A DNA stretch of 41,634 nucleotides from Isotricha intestinalis (GCA_023807065.1 JAJJLU010003655.1:1-41634); one strand, 5' to 3'. Positions 19,001 to 28,220 are shown, counted from the stretch's first letter. The notes: generated by a model not told the origin, from the letters alone. Program-made: numbers and translations.

Positions 19001-20786
19001 ATAAATAAGGATAATCATTGGGACAAGAAGTTACACATTCATTAGTCTCAATTACTAATAAATTAAAATCATTAGCACATTTTGTTTCAGTTGTATATTG
19101 ACATTCAGTTGTACTTACACTTTCATCATAATACCAATAAGTTTTACTTACATCACAACTTATACAATTTGAATTATATAATAAATAATTAATTTTACAT
19201 GTTTCACATTTATGATTTGTTGAATCTCCATTTTCAGAACATGTATTACATGTATCATAACATGTAAAGGTTTTTTCTAAACAATTTGTTGTATCATCTA
19301 AATCATAATAATAAGTATCTAAACACATTTTAGAAGTACAATGTGAAGGAGTCCCTGTTAAAGAAAAAGTATTTGTTTCACATTTTGAACATCTATCATT
19401 GCAAACTTGAATAGATAAAAAACAATTTGCTGAAAGGAAAGTTTGATTATAATCTGAACCTTTTGTTTGGAAAAGTATATTAAATGAAATAACACCATAA
19501 TCTAAGTTATTTTCTAAAAGTTCAACTTCTTCATTATTATTAATTCGTGCTAAAGTGGTAGAAGGATTAAAAGAAGCAATATTTTTTGTAACATCATATG
19601 AATTTATTAGATTTGAAAGCTGAATTGTTATTAATTCTTTAGAATATGCTTTTGAAGTATATGGAGTACATTCAAATTGTTTATATGTATAAAAAAAATA
19701 TTCTAAAGTCGTTGGCTCATATTCTCCTCTTGTCATTATAAAAAAATTATTATCTGAAGATGAAGAAACCATAACTTGAGAATATCCTATATTATTTTTA
19801 ATGTAATAAACGTCAGTGGTTGTTGTGTCGTAATAATTTCTTGAAGAGAGTTGAGTATAATCTAAAACTAAATATGTTCCACTTCTATATGAAATAAATA
19901 GTGAAATAGGAGTTTTATTATATAATATTTGACTACCATGGAAAACAGTTTCATTTATGATATAATAAGAATAAATATATCTTGCAGATAAAAACTCTTT
20001 ATATCCAAAATATGTTTTAGCATAAATTCCATCACTTCTATATTCAAATAAAGTCATTTCAGTATTATCATAATTTATATATTCCACTTTATAATGAGAA
20101 GCAATTATTTTAATTAAAGAATTATATTTCAAAACACCATTATCTTCAAAAACAGAATAAGAAATATCTTCTTTTCTTCTTACAAAACATAAAGGTGTAC
20201 TAAGAACAGCACAATTGATAGCTTGATTATATATTTGATCTAAAGAGGTAAAGTCAGTTTCATGAGAAAATTGAGTAGAAACATAATCAGAAATAAAACC
20301 ATTATCATCCATAATAAAAACTATAACTGTATAATAAATATATAAATCATATGAATTATAATAACTATAACCCAAATAAATTTTATTTGTTGTAAAATCA
20401 TAATCAATAGAACAAATAAGATTTGGTTCTGATAATGAAAATGTAGAATAAGTTCTATAATCAATGAGATTTCCATTAGAATCATAAATTTCAATTATGT
20501 TATTTGATGTACATGAAACTGCAAAATGTGTTTTTTCTGGATTTGCAAAATAGGCTTTTGAGTATTCATTAAAATTAACTGTATTTGATATTATTTGATA
20601 TGTTCCTGATGATGATACTTTTCCTATTGATTTCAATGTAAAGAAATATTGATTATTTGATGAATCTGAAAATAATGATATTAATTTTGATTGATTAGGA
20701 ATTTGTTTTATTTCAAAATTGAATATTATTTTTAAGTGGATGAAAATAAATAAAATTAAGAAAATTAGATCATCTTTTCTTTTCAT
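16080..20786 (-). CDS. giant Cys-rich, multi-pass receptor-like membrane protein
   Basis: This is a 1568-aa protein. A signal peptide (about residues 1-25) leads into an ectodomain. Residues 30-440 are beta-rich with repeated Tyr/Ser strands and may be propeller-like. Residues about 455-880 form a Cys-rich array of repeats of the type C-x3-C-P-x2-Y-x7-10-C, resembling growth-factor-receptor or furin-like repeats. Residues 890-1075 are a mixed domain ending in C-E-S-G-C ... K-C-S-C-F, which recalls a GPS site next to a membrane. A transmembrane helix lies near 1115-1140, followed by a basic cytoplasmic linker (1141-1350). About five more helices lie at 1355-1560, with the motif D-F-T-L-N-A-I-V-Y-T-D-D. 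Such multi-pass Cys-rich proteins occur in many protists; ligand and function are unknown. Confidence 0.8.
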   Translation of the reverse strand: MKRKDDLIFLILFIFIHLKIIFNFEIKQIPNQSKLISLFSDSSNNQYFFTLKSIGKVSSSGTYQIISNTVNFNEYSKAYFANPEKTHFAVSCTSNNIIEIYDSNGNLIDYRTYSTFSLSEPNLICSIDYDFTTNKIYLGYSYYNSYDLYIYYTVIVFIMDDNGFISDYVSTQFSHETDFTSLDQIYNQAINCAVLSTPLCFVRRKEDISYSVFEDNGVLKYNSLIKIIASHYKVEYINYDNTEMTLFEYRSDGIYAKTYFGYKEFLSARYIYSYYIINETVFHGSQILYNKTPISLFISYRSGTYLVLDYTQLSSRNYYDTTTTDVYYIKNNIGYSQVMVSSSSDNNFFIMTRGEYEPTTLEYFFYTYKQFECTPYTSKAYSKELITIQLSNLINSYDVTKNIASFNPSTTLARINNNEEVELLENNLDYGVISFNILFQTKGSDYNQTFLSANCFLSIQVCNDRCSKCETNTFSLTGTPSHCTSKMCLDTYYYDLDDTTNCLEKTFTCYDTCNTCSENGDSTNHKCETCKINYLLYNSNCISCDVSKTYWYYDESVSTTECQYTTETKCANDFNLLVIETNECVTSCPNDYPYLYKSTCLSICPENTVSDTNKECQCSYNYYKDLDNNNEIMCLSSNSCTNNDYPYFISSEKECYKECPSGKYFINSDYECYYECPSHFYHIENEYECLVDCPSFYYIVDYRKLCVEVCSNSDEYPFTVPNTKLCADECPSEYQYHELNEFNCMNVCPNNEYIIETLKICLDDCEKSDNYKYHTQDDKYCYSSCPESYNYKLNDSLTSFECYNHCPFNYIHVSNSLLCVKSCEYLWTLNSEGTECECKQDLNKISDYNLTCENSFNINEYIKEIISDSTSTTDLINNIIENIEIIKYVNTVIHSNVSIQVMNSTLSDEDLNSNTNLSYINLGECETILKKHYNLDESLPLIILLIDSSSKTKSLINSLNYKVFDQNGNELDLSLCSDTKITVYYAITNEDGTINIELVEHLTEKGVDLFNISSDFYHQRCFGFNYNGNDITTGDRQSDVYTSVSVCESGCTYNTFNESSKRVKCSCFVENENYTENNTEEVKEEATNFFDSLNDQIDYKLVVCYKVFKNFLKRFYLNLGFWFFFICFVFFIIEEIIFCCSSVHKLLSKIYKSFQKPIKKKHVTFLLRAPFSPPPKRRNFENRYIEESRKENPKKHKFIDFLSQFNPYNGLNDSNISNKFKKMKNKNSKNNLILTPKRKTTGLSKNKDNITIYKNSSGSDFIHSREGTNKDLLMKNSPEKKNFRVIDTNKLKNEVDNIETNDNLVKNSFLNNTHVNYIKDENIIKEHNKQILEKYGKYLSLKEESNYYEMSFHEALQYDQRSFIKMYLYFIFLKVELLATIFFPEPFSVYTITLPYYVLMLLIDFTLNAIVYTDDIVSQKYSNQGKLAFYTSTLLGFACNIITYFIMKILRKFVNYSIAFECMQKEIRVEGAYFTLSRQILKVVKKRLIIFFILEIIISLCCGYYLYIFCDVYQKSQISLFTNYLYGLITSFVISIAITFIVTIIRIMSIKCKSRNLYYTSRFFSNLI

Positions 20787-20919
20787 TTTTTTATAAAATT
20801 ATTTCCATTGTATTTATTTTATTTTTTTATAATTTAAAAAATATAATTTAAATATAAATTCTAAATTAAAAATTTTTATTAATTTTAATAAAAAATATTA
20901 ACATTTTTGATAAATATTT

Positions 20920-21789
20920 TTATATATTATTGTTATTCATTCCTTGATTGTTGAGAGCAGAATTAGTTGATTGTTGAATATTACTATCAATAAGAGGTGA
21001 TAATTGAGGATTATTATTATTATCGAAACTATAACCAAGATTAGGATTAATTTGGTTCATTGATAAAGATTGATCACTTATTTGACTTTGTGTGGGTGTT
21101 GGAGGAGCAATAAAATTTTGATTTCCATTTGGATCTATGAAATTCTGATTATCTATATTATTTTCATTTGGATACATTGGTGTTGGTTTATTATAATCTG
21201 GATGATTAGTATATGAATCAGTCATATTTTGATTATTTATATTAGGATCTATTTGTTGTTGTGATGGTGTTTGATTAGGGATTATTTGATTATTTTGTTC
21301 ATTTGAATTATATGATTCTCCTCCTTGATTATTATCTGCAACATAAGGTTCACCTGTTTGATTATTATCTGCAACATAAGGTTCACCTGTTTGATTATTA
21401 TCTGCAACATAAGGTTGGCCTGTTTGATTAGTATCTGAAGTATATTGTAAATTATTACTCTTATTATCACCAATTGAGGTATATTGTTGACCTGGTTGGG
21501 GTTTAAATCCTGGGGGAAAAAATGGTGGAATTCCTCTATGAGGAGGAAATCCTCTGGGTGGACCATGTACAATAGGTGGACCATGCATAAAAGGTGGACC
21601 ATGCATAAAAGGTGGGCCATGTGGACCATGCGGACCATGTGGGCCATGTGGACCTCTTCCAGGTGGACCACCTCTATGATGGGGTCCTCCTCTTCCAGGA
21701 GGACCTCCTCTTCCAGGGGGACCTCCTCTTCCAGGAGGACCTCCTCTTCCAGGGGGACCTCCTCTTCCTGGTTTTCCAAATCCTTTCAT
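20920..21789 (-). CDS. Gly/Pro/Arg-rich low-complexity protein
   Basis: This 289-aa protein is low complexity throughout. Residues 1-50 are repeats of G-R-G-G-P-P, followed by H-G-P repeats and P-P-F-M-H-G repeats up to about 95. The middle holds four copies of an 11-residue unit of the type N-N-Q-T-G-E-P-Y-V-A-D (about 115-160). The C-terminus is Asn/Gln/Pro-rich. No signal peptide or folded domain is seen. RGG-like and Gln/Asn-rich composition is common in RNA-binding and condensate-forming proteins, but no RNA-binding domain is present, so function is open. The 5' third of the gene is a sharp GC-rich island in otherwise AT-rich DNA. The ATG at 21789 opens the repeat directly. Confidence 0.8.
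   Translation of the reverse strand: MKGFGKPGRGGPPGRGGPPGRGGPPGRGGPPGRGGPHHRGGPPGRGPHGPHGPHGPHGPPFMHGPPFMHGPPIVHGPPRGFPPHRGIPPFFPPGFKPQPGQQYTSIGDNKSNNLQYTSDTNQTGQPYVADNNQTGEPYVADNNQTGEPYVADNNQGGESYNSNEQNNQIIPNQTPSQQQIDPNINNQNMTDSYTNHPDYNKPTPMYPNENNIDNQNFIDPNGNQNFIAPPTPTQSQISDQSLSMNQINPNLGYSFDNNNNPQLSPLIDSNIQQSTNSALNNQGMNNNNI
21337..21440 (-). repeat. 33-bp tandem repeat inside the Gly/Pro-rich gene
   Basis: About three near-identical 33-bp copies lie in a row, built on ggttcacctgtttgatta followed by ttatctgcaacataa. They keep the reading frame and encode the 11-residue N-N-Q-T-G-E-P-Y-V-A-D unit, flanked by diverged copies (Q-P-Y-V-A-D and G-G-E-S-Y). The near-perfect DNA identity suggests recent expansion. 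Confidence 0.85.
21640..21780 (-). repeat. 18-bp GC-rich tandem repeat encoding GRGGPP
   Basis: At least five 18-bp units of the type ctcttccaggaggacctc lie in tandem, alternating between gga and ggg versions. They encode G-R-G-G-P-P on the minus strand and are followed by shorter ggaccatg-based units encoding H-G-P. This is by far the most GC-rich part of the window. Confidence 0.9.
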
Positions 21790-21923
21790 TTTTTATTGTC
21801 TTTTATATATTAACATCAAGTCTATATAATTTTTTTTATATATATTTTTTTACATTTAAATAATTTAATGATTATTAAATATTTATTTGTTTGATTTTTA
21901 TAATTTTATAAATTTAATTTAAA

Positions 21924-23522
21924 TTATGATTCATCTTCTTCTTCATCATCATCTGAACCAATATCTATAGGAACATCATCATCTTCATTTGATAATGTGA
22001 CATGAAGAGTTCTAGATGTTTTTGGTGGCTCTTTAACTTTTTCTTCTTGTGATTTTTTTAATTTATCTCTTTCAGATAATGATGATCCTAAAAAATCTTT
22101 ATTTTGATTTTCAATCATTTTTTTTTCTTTATTCTCTACTTTATTTTCTTCTTTTATATTTTCTTCTTTTTTAATTTCTTCTTTTTTCATTTCTTCTTTT
22201 TTAATTTCTTCTTTATTTGTTTCTTCTTTTTTAGTTTCTTCTTTATTTTCTTCTTTTTTATTTTCTTCTTTATTTTCTTCTTTTTTATTTTCTTCTTTAT
22301 TTTCTTCTTTTTTATTTTCTTCTTTTTTCATTATTTCTTCTTTATTTTTTTCTTTTTTCATTTCTTCTTTTTTATTTCCTTCTTCTTTATTATCTTCTTC
22401 TTTCTTTTCTTTTTCTTTTTTTTCTTCTTCTTTAATTTCTTTATTTTTAGTTTCTTTTTTTTCTTCATTAATAATCCCATTATTTTTATTCAAATCAATA
22501 AACTCATTAATTTTTTTAGATTTAAGTAAATTCTGCAATTTAGCATTAATAACTTCAAATCTATTATTATTAATAGCTGAATAATATTCAATAGCTCTTT
22601 CATATAAACTCATTAAAAATTGAATATCTTCTAAATTAGTATCATTAATATTATCTTCTCTGATTTTATTTTCAATTTCTTCTATTTTTTTTTCAACAGT
22701 TTCAATATCACAATTCGGAATTGTTCCTAATTTTGGTTCTAAATTTCTTCTATTTATATTATAATTAATTCCAAAAGAATCCATTTTACCTAAAATTAAA
22801 TGAACAATTTCTTCTGAATTATTAGGTACAACTAAATTTAACTCATAATGCTTTTGAAAACTTAATTTATTTCTCCAAACAAAAATAATAGAATTTTCAT
22901 GTATTATTCTTTTAATAGTAATTAAACCTTTCATATTAGAATAAAAAGATAAAATCCCACTATTTCTATTTTTATTATCAATATCAAAAACGCAAAAATA
23001 AAGATCACTTATCATTAATAATTTATTACTTTCTATTATTTTATTTCCTAAATTATCTCTTTGTTTTAATCTTTTAGAATAAATAGGTAATTTTTCAATA
23101 AAATTTAAATCATATTTTTCACCTAAATAATACTTTCCAGAAAGAGTAAAAAAGCCTTCTTTAATTTCTTGAATATAACAAATAATAAAATGAGGTATTT
23201 TTCCAATAATATTTTCTAAAGAAATATCCTTTGACCATGAATTACCTAAAACATCTTCAATAAAATCTCTTCCATCACATAAGTTTGGAAAGGTGAAATT
23301 AGTTTTAAAAAATAATTTAGGAGGATTTTTAGGAAATCCTTTTTGAATTAAAAGAAGTAATTCTATATTATAAGGACATTCTGTTAAATTAGATGGTATT
23401 GTTATTTCTATTTTATATTCAAATTTTGTTAATTTTATTATATTCTTTTGAATACCAATTTTACTTTCATCTAATTGTGCTATTTCTTTTTCTAAAATTT
23501 TTTCATCTGAAATTTGAGACAT
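21924..23522 (-). CDS. UEV-like (inactive E2 fold) protein with charged tail
   Basis: Residues about 1-130 fit a ubiquitin-conjugating (UBC/UEV) fold. K-G-F-P-K-N-P-P-K-L matches the Y-P-x2-P-P-x element, followed by F-P-N-L-C-D-G-R-D and L-G-N-S-W-S, where E2 enzymes have the H-P-N...G-x-I-C-L-D-I-L active site and the trailing Trp. The catalytic Cys position appears to be occupied by another residue, so the protein is probably not an active E2. Residues about 160-270 look like a small beta domain, perhaps PH-like. A helical segment follows to about 350. The remaining 180 residues are a Lys/Glu repeat (K-K-E-E-N-K-E-E) and a very acidic C-terminus (D-D-E-E-E-D-E-S). The frame is intact from ATG 23522 to TAA 21924. 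Confidence 0.7.
   Translation of the reverse strand: MSQISDEKILEKEIAQLDESKIGIQKNIIKLTKFEYKIEITIPSNLTECPYNIELLLLIQKGFPKNPPKLFFKTNFTFPNLCDGRDFIEDVLGNSWSKDISLENIIGKIPHFIICYIQEIKEGFFTLSGKYYLGEKYDLNFIEKLPIYSKRLKQRDNLGNKIIESNKLLMISDLYFCVFDIDNKNRNSGILSFYSNMKGLITIKRIIHENSIIFVWRNKLSFQKHYELNLVVPNNSEEIVHLILGKMDSFGINYNINRRNLEPKLGTIPNCDIETVEKKIEEIENKIREDNINDTNLEDIQFLMSLYERAIEYYSAINNNRFEVINAKLQNLLKSKKINEFIDLNKNNGIINEEKKETKNKEIKEEEKKEKEKKEEDNKEEGNKKEEMKKEKNKEEIMKKEENKKEENKEENKKEENKEENKKEENKEETKKEETNKEEIKKEEMKKEEIKKEENIKEENKVENKEKKMIENQNKDFLGSSLSERDKLKKSQEEKVKEPPKTSRTLHVTLSNEDDDVPIDIGSDDDEEEDES
22150..22440 (-). repeat. imperfect (K/E/N)-coding purine-rich repeat
   Basis: The + strand is a run of ttcttcttt-type units (minus strand AAAGAAGAA, GAAAATAAA) of imperfect 15-30 bp period, lacking G on the + strand almost completely. 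It encodes the K-K-E-E-N-K-E-E tail of the UEV-like gene. The open Phe-rich frame on the opposite strand is only a consequence of this repeat. Confidence 0.85.
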
Positions 23523-23631
23523 TAAAATAATTTAAATTTAATATAATTATTTTTTGATAATTATAATAATTCAATTAATAAAAAGATATTATGATTTTAT
23601 AATTACAAAAAAGAATAAATTAAAAATTACA

Positions 23632-26600
23632 TTACTCATTTAAATCAATATTAAATTCTTTTAAATATTGTTGTCTATAGCATTTATTATAGAATATATT
23701 ATAAGAATAATTATCTTGAATTTTAGTTAAATCATCTTCATTAATTTCTTCCATAATATATTTAACTTCATTATCAAATTTATCATTAATAGGACAAATA
23801 TCTCCAGTTATATATTCTAATTTTGTTGATATTGCAATTTTATCAGCTTTTAATCTTTGTTTATAATAACTTAATAATGTATTTAAATTATAATCTTTAC
23901 TATATTTCATAATTTGATTATATTCTAATTTCCTTATATAATAATTTTTATATAATATTGATAAAGGTAAAACTTCATAAATTGTTAAATCTTTCATACT
24001 ATTTACTTCAAAATTATCATCTGTAGCAAAACCATAAGAAGTGTTTCCACATTTACAACAACAAAAAATAAAAGTTGGTAATAAATTAAAATAAAAAAAA
24101 GGAATTATTAACAATGCCACACTAATAATAATAAAAGTTATAATTAAAGGATTTTTTATCATTATTATAATTTGTTGTTTAATTGATAAAACATCTGGAA
24201 TATGTAAATAAAATAATCCTATATAATAACCGTGAATTAGAAAACTAATCATAATGAAAATATATAATATTTGCATATATAATTTATTTATTTTTTGATT
24301 ATAATTAATAGGAGTTTTGCAATAATATAAAAATAAAATTTTATCTAAATAAAAGGAAATAAAAGTTAATAATAACATAATAAAAATAGAAATTGGATTT
24401 GTTATAAAAAAACCAGAAATTAAACAAGAACAAAATAAAGATAATTGAAATCCTAATTTTACTTCAATTCTAAATTCTGGTCCAATAAACCAATATAAAA
24501 ATTTATATTTATCTTTTTGTAAATGAAGATTTCTATAACAACATTTTCTAAAACAAAACTTAAATGACCATTTAATAAAATCAATTATATAAGGAACAAA
24601 AATTCCTAGTATTAAATTAATAGTAATTGTAGTTGAAACATAATAATACCATTTAGAATTAAAAGTTATTTGTTCTCCATTCAAAATTGGAAAATATTTT
24701 CCTAATTTTTTATTTTTTTCAAAAGATTTTGAATTTAAATATATATTTGTTATTATAGGAGATAAGCAATTTATAAATAAACTAGATATAAAAACTTTTT
24801 TAAATACTGAAGCTCTTTCTTCCATTATTGTTTTTTTTTTTTCAAGTTTTACAACTATTGGAATTATTTTTAAAGTAAAAATATTGAAAATAAAAATAAC
24901 AAAATAATTTAATATATAAACAGAACTTGTAATATCCATTTTATTTATCCAATCCTTACAAGGATAAACATATAAATTTCCTTTATAAGAATAATCATCA
25001 TATATTCCTGAATCATCTAATATTAAATAAAAATTTTTAGCATAATCTTTTCCTTTTGTAACATAATAATATTTACAAATACAAAATAAATTATATTGTT
25101 TTTTATTATCATTATCATAAAATTCATTATAAAGAATATTATAAGTCATAACATTATTATAATCTTCAATAAATTTATTACAATTTAAGTGATTATTATA
25201 AGTTTCATTAAATTTTTTTAAAAAAGAAACAGAAAAAAAATAAATAATAAGAGAAGTAAGAATAATAAGAAATATAATAAATGAAGTAAAAAGATTAAGG
25301 AAAAATTTAGTATAAATATCATATTTAAAATTCTCAAACTTTAATCCATCACATTGTGAAGGAATATATTCAATATCTAACCATTGATCTTTAAAATAAA
25401 AAGAATTAAGTGTTTCTTTTCCTTTTAAAAGATATGTTATTATTCTATAAAACCAATTTTTACTATTATAACAATTATAACATTTTTCAGCATGTTTTTT
25501 ACTTTTAAAAGTTATATAAATATCTTTTATATTTTTTTTTGGATTTCTCTCAGCTTTTTCAATGTAATATTCAAAAGATTCTATCTTTTTTTTTTGTTTA
25601 GTTTTACCATTAAAATTAAATATTCTTTTATTTAATGAAATATCCCATAATGGTTTATTATTTAATTCATAAAAAGGTTCTTCAACTTTTTCTAATAAAT
25701 CCCATTTTTTTTTATTTAAATATAATAAATTACTATTATAAGGACAATAACTAATTTGATAAATAGGATAAATTATTTCATAATTATTTATACTATCACT
25801 TTCAACATCATTATTATCTTTTATAATATTATTTGGATTATTTTGATTAAATAATGTTGAATTTGTAATTGCTTTTACTAATTCGTTTAATTCTTTATAT
25901 ATTAAAGGTTTTTCTCCATTTATTTCAATTCCTTTTATTAAAACTGTATATTGATTTATTTGATATTGATTTTCATTATGAATAATATAAGAATACCAAT
26001 GAAAAATAAAAAGTAAATAAATATAAATGATTGTAATTATCATTATCATTAAAGAAAAAGCTAAAAAAATCTTTTGATTTTTTTTACTGTTTTCCTCATT
26101 ATGATTATAAACACATTGATATTGAAAGAAAGCTAATTCAATATCATTAATAGAATGTTTAGGTTGAATTAATTCATTATATTTTGAAAAATCAATACTA
26201 CAACTATTAAAATCTTTTTCACAAATGGTAGATTCTCTAATTCCAGTTAAATTTTCCCAAACTAAATCATTTCCTTCAAATTTAATTCTCTCATATCTTT
26301 GATAATTAATTAAATTACTAAATTTACTTTTAATATAATCAACATTTACATTGTCATAAAAAAATAAACATTTAGAAATTGAATTTTTATAAACTTGATA
26401 TTTTTTATTATCAATAATTGAAGTAGGACAAGAAAAAGTATATTTAATTTCTTTCCCTTTAATACTAATAATATCATAAATATTATAATTATTAATTAAA
26501 ATATTTGATAAAGTATATCTCATTAAAAAATCTTTAACTTTAGAATAACCAAAAACAACTTTTATATCTTTTTTACTTTTTTTTATATCTTCACCACAAT

Positions 26601-27225
26601 AAATAAATATTAAAAGAGTGAAAATAAAACAAAGAAAAAAATAAATAATATTTATTTTTAATAATCTAAAATAATCTGAAAGTCCTTCTCCGAATTTAGA
26701 AAAATCATTAAATAAACATAAAGGATTATTCCCAAAGAATCCAAAATTATCACATATATTATATTTTAAAGGTTTTCCTTTTTTATTTATTTTTCTAGGA
26801 TGTCTTTTATTTATTTCATTTAATAACATTACTTTATTATATTCTTCTTGGTTTGAATAATTTTTTTTTAATTCTTCATTAAATAAATTTTCATCTGGAT
26901 CTTTTTTAAATATATTTTGTTTTCTAGGCTTTTCATTTATTTCTTTTTTTTCTTCTTCTTTTTCTTTGTCTTCTTTTCTTGATAATTTTATTATTTCACT
27001 TTTAATTGGATATTCATTGTCTTCTGTTTTTTTTCTTGTTCCTCTTTTCTTCTTTTTTCTTAAAGAATTTAATAATTGTTTTTTTGTTAAATTATCTAAT
27101 TTTGCTTTTTTATCATTTTCTTTTACTACTAAAATATTATCTCCTAATGATTCGGTTTCAAATTCATTTTGATATAAAATATTTAAATTCCCTTCATCGT
27201 TATAATATCCTAAATTTCTTTCCAT
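23632..27225 (-). CDS. large multi-pass membrane protein, possibly OSCA/TMEM63-like channel
   Basis: This 1197-aa protein starts with a charged cytoplasmic region of about 185 residues. One transmembrane helix lies near 188-209 and another near 387-410. A long loop with basic and aromatic residues follows (410-640). Helices then cluster near 642-670, 768-790, 812-832, 865-885, 925-960 (possibly two), 985-1010 and 1025-1050, about ten in all. The layout of an early pair, a large intracellular loop and a helical core agrees with OSCA/CSC1/TMEM63 osmosensitive cation channels. The segment F-I-S-S-L-F-I-N-C-L-S-P near 812 resembles their conserved helix. Loops carry Cys-rich clusters (C-K-Y-Y near 715 and C-C-C-K-C near 1055). 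An anoctamin-like protein is the main alternative. Confidence 0.6.
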   Translation of the reverse strand: MERNLGYYNDEGNLNILYQNEFETESLGDNILVVKENDKKAKLDNLTKKQLLNSLRKKKKRGTRKKTEDNEYPIKSEIIKLSRKEDKEKEEEKKEINEKPRKQNIFKKDPDENLFNEELKKNYSNQEEYNKVMLLNEINKRHPRKINKKGKPLKYNICDNFGFFGNNPLCLFNDFSKFGEGLSDYFRLLKINIIYFFLCFIFTLLIFIYCGEDIKKSKKDIKVVFGYSKVKDFLMRYTLSNILINNYNIYDIISIKGKEIKYTFSCPTSIIDNKKYQVYKNSISKCLFFYDNVNVDYIKSKFSNLINYQRYERIKFEGNDLVWENLTGIRESTICEKDFNSCSIDFSKYNELIQPKHSINDIELAFFQYQCVYNHNEENSKKNQKIFLAFSLMIMIITIIYIYLLFIFHWYSYIIHNENQYQINQYTVLIKGIEINGEKPLIYKELNELVKAITNSTLFNQNNPNNIIKDNNDVESDSINNYEIIYPIYQISYCPYNSNLLYLNKKKWDLLEKVEEPFYELNNKPLWDISLNKRIFNFNGKTKQKKKIESFEYYIEKAERNPKKNIKDIYITFKSKKHAEKCYNCYNSKNWFYRIITYLLKGKETLNSFYFKDQWLDIEYIPSQCDGLKFENFKYDIYTKFFLNLFTSFIIFLIILTSLIIYFFSVSFLKKFNETYNNHLNCNKFIEDYNNVMTYNILYNEFYDNDNKKQYNLFCICKYYYVTKGKDYAKNFYLILDDSGIYDDYSYKGNLYVYPCKDWINKMDITSSVYILNYFVIFIFNIFTLKIIPIVVKLEKKKTIMEERASVFKKVFISSLFINCLSPIITNIYLNSKSFEKNKKLGKYFPILNGEQITFNSKWYYYVSTTITINLILGIFVPYIIDFIKWSFKFCFRKCCYRNLHLQKDKYKFLYWFIGPEFRIEVKLGFQLSLFCSCLISGFFITNPISIFIMLLLTFISFYLDKILFLYYCKTPINYNQKINKLYMQILYIFIMISFLIHGYYIGLFYLHIPDVLSIKQQIIIMIKNPLIITFIIISVALLIIPFFYFNLLPTFIFCCCKCGNTSYGFATDDNFEVNSMKDLTIYEVLPLSILYKNYYIRKLEYNQIMKYSKDYNLNTLLSYYKQRLKADKIAISTKLEYITGDICPINDKFDNEVKYIMEEINEDDLTKIQDNYSYNIFYNKCYRQQYLKEFNIDLNE

Positions 27226-27591
27226 TTTCTTTTTTTTATTCTTTTTTTATGAATTTTTTACATTTTTAGTATATTTAATTTAGGAAAAAATATTAAATTA
27301 TGAATAAATTAAATGAAATATCAAATTTTTTTAATGGTTTAATACATAAATTATTTTAATTTATTAGGATAATTTAAAAAAAAAAGTAAAAATTATACTT
27401 TTTAACATTAAAAAGTAATTTTAGAAATAATTTTGAAAAATTAAATTATAAAAATCAGTAATTAAAACTATTAAAATAGATTATAAATTTATCAAACATT
27501 AAATAGTTAAAAAATTATATAAACAAAAAAAAAATAAATTTAATACTAATTAACATTAACATAAATATAGTAATTTAAATGAAATAATAAT
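27226..27591. other. AT-rich intergenic, no gene
   Basis: This spacer separates two minus-strand genes. It has no reading frame or repeat. It should hold the start region of the large membrane protein gene (right side of its ATG at 27225) and the 3' end of the small gene ending at 27592. Confidence 0.6.
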
Positions 27592-28092
27592 CTAAGAAAT
27601 TGGTGGAAATTCTTTATATAATTGGTTTTTAAATCCTTTAAATAAATTATCAATATCTTGTTTACTTTCATGACGAGGAGATAAAATTCCATTGATTGAT
27701 TCTTTAAAAGTATCTTTTACATTGTGACAAAAAGCTAAATTATTATAAGGACCTAAAATTAAAACATGTTTTCTTATTTTAAATTTTATTTTATATGCAT
27801 CTTCATTATTTTCATCTTTTTCGATATTTGTTTCTAAATCTTTAATTGTTATATTTTCATCATCTGAATAATTTCTTTTCTTAGATAAATATTTATTATT
27901 TTCATTTATTTCCTCTTTTTCACTTTTTATTTTTTCTTTTATTATAGAATTCTTATTTATTGGTTTTTTCATTGATTGTTCACTTAATTGTGCTAATTTT
28001 TTAAAATAATCTGAAAGAACGATAAAATTATTAGATAAAGAATATAAAGCATTTGTTATATCTTTATTAATTTTTTTTATTCTTTCTCCCAT
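27592..28092 (-). CDS. small hypothetical protein, 166 aa
   Basis: This is an intact frame from ATG 28092 to a TAG, the only TAG stop among the intact genes here. The N-terminal 45 residues look helical. A charged Lys/Glu/Asn linker follows (50-95). The C-terminal 65 residues look folded, with K-F-K-I-R-K-H-V-L-I-L-G-P and H-N-V-K-D-T-F. No family is recognised and there is no signal peptide. It is flanked by same-strand genes with spacers of 366 and 128 bases. Its preserved frame and less repetitive C-terminus argue that it is real. Confidence 0.6.
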   Translation of the reverse strand: MGERIKKINKDITNALYSLSNNFIVLSDYFKKLAQLSEQSMKKPINKNSIIKEKIKSEKEEINENNKYLSKKRNYSDDENITIKDLETNIEKDENNEDAYKIKFKIRKHVLILGPYNNLAFCHNVKDTFKESINGILSPRHESKQDIDNLFKGFKNQLYKEFPPIS

Positions 28093-28220
28093 TTTATCAA
28101 TTTATATAAAATATTATAATAAAAAATATTAAAATAAAAAACAAAAAATTAAAAAATAACATTTCAAAAATAAAAACCATTAAATTATAATTTTAGAAGT
28201 TAAAAAAAAATAAAAATCAA

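Noticed and set aside
21484..21863. Trp/Ser/Arg-rich and His/Val-rich frames opposite the Gly/Pro-rich gene
   Set aside because: The repeat unit is open in several frames. Only the minus-strand GRGGPP frame continues into a non-repetitive remainder with a normal start and stop.
22104..22529. Phe-rich open frame on the + strand
   Set aside because: It is the complement of the Lys/Glu repeat of the UEV-like gene and has no independent coding signal.
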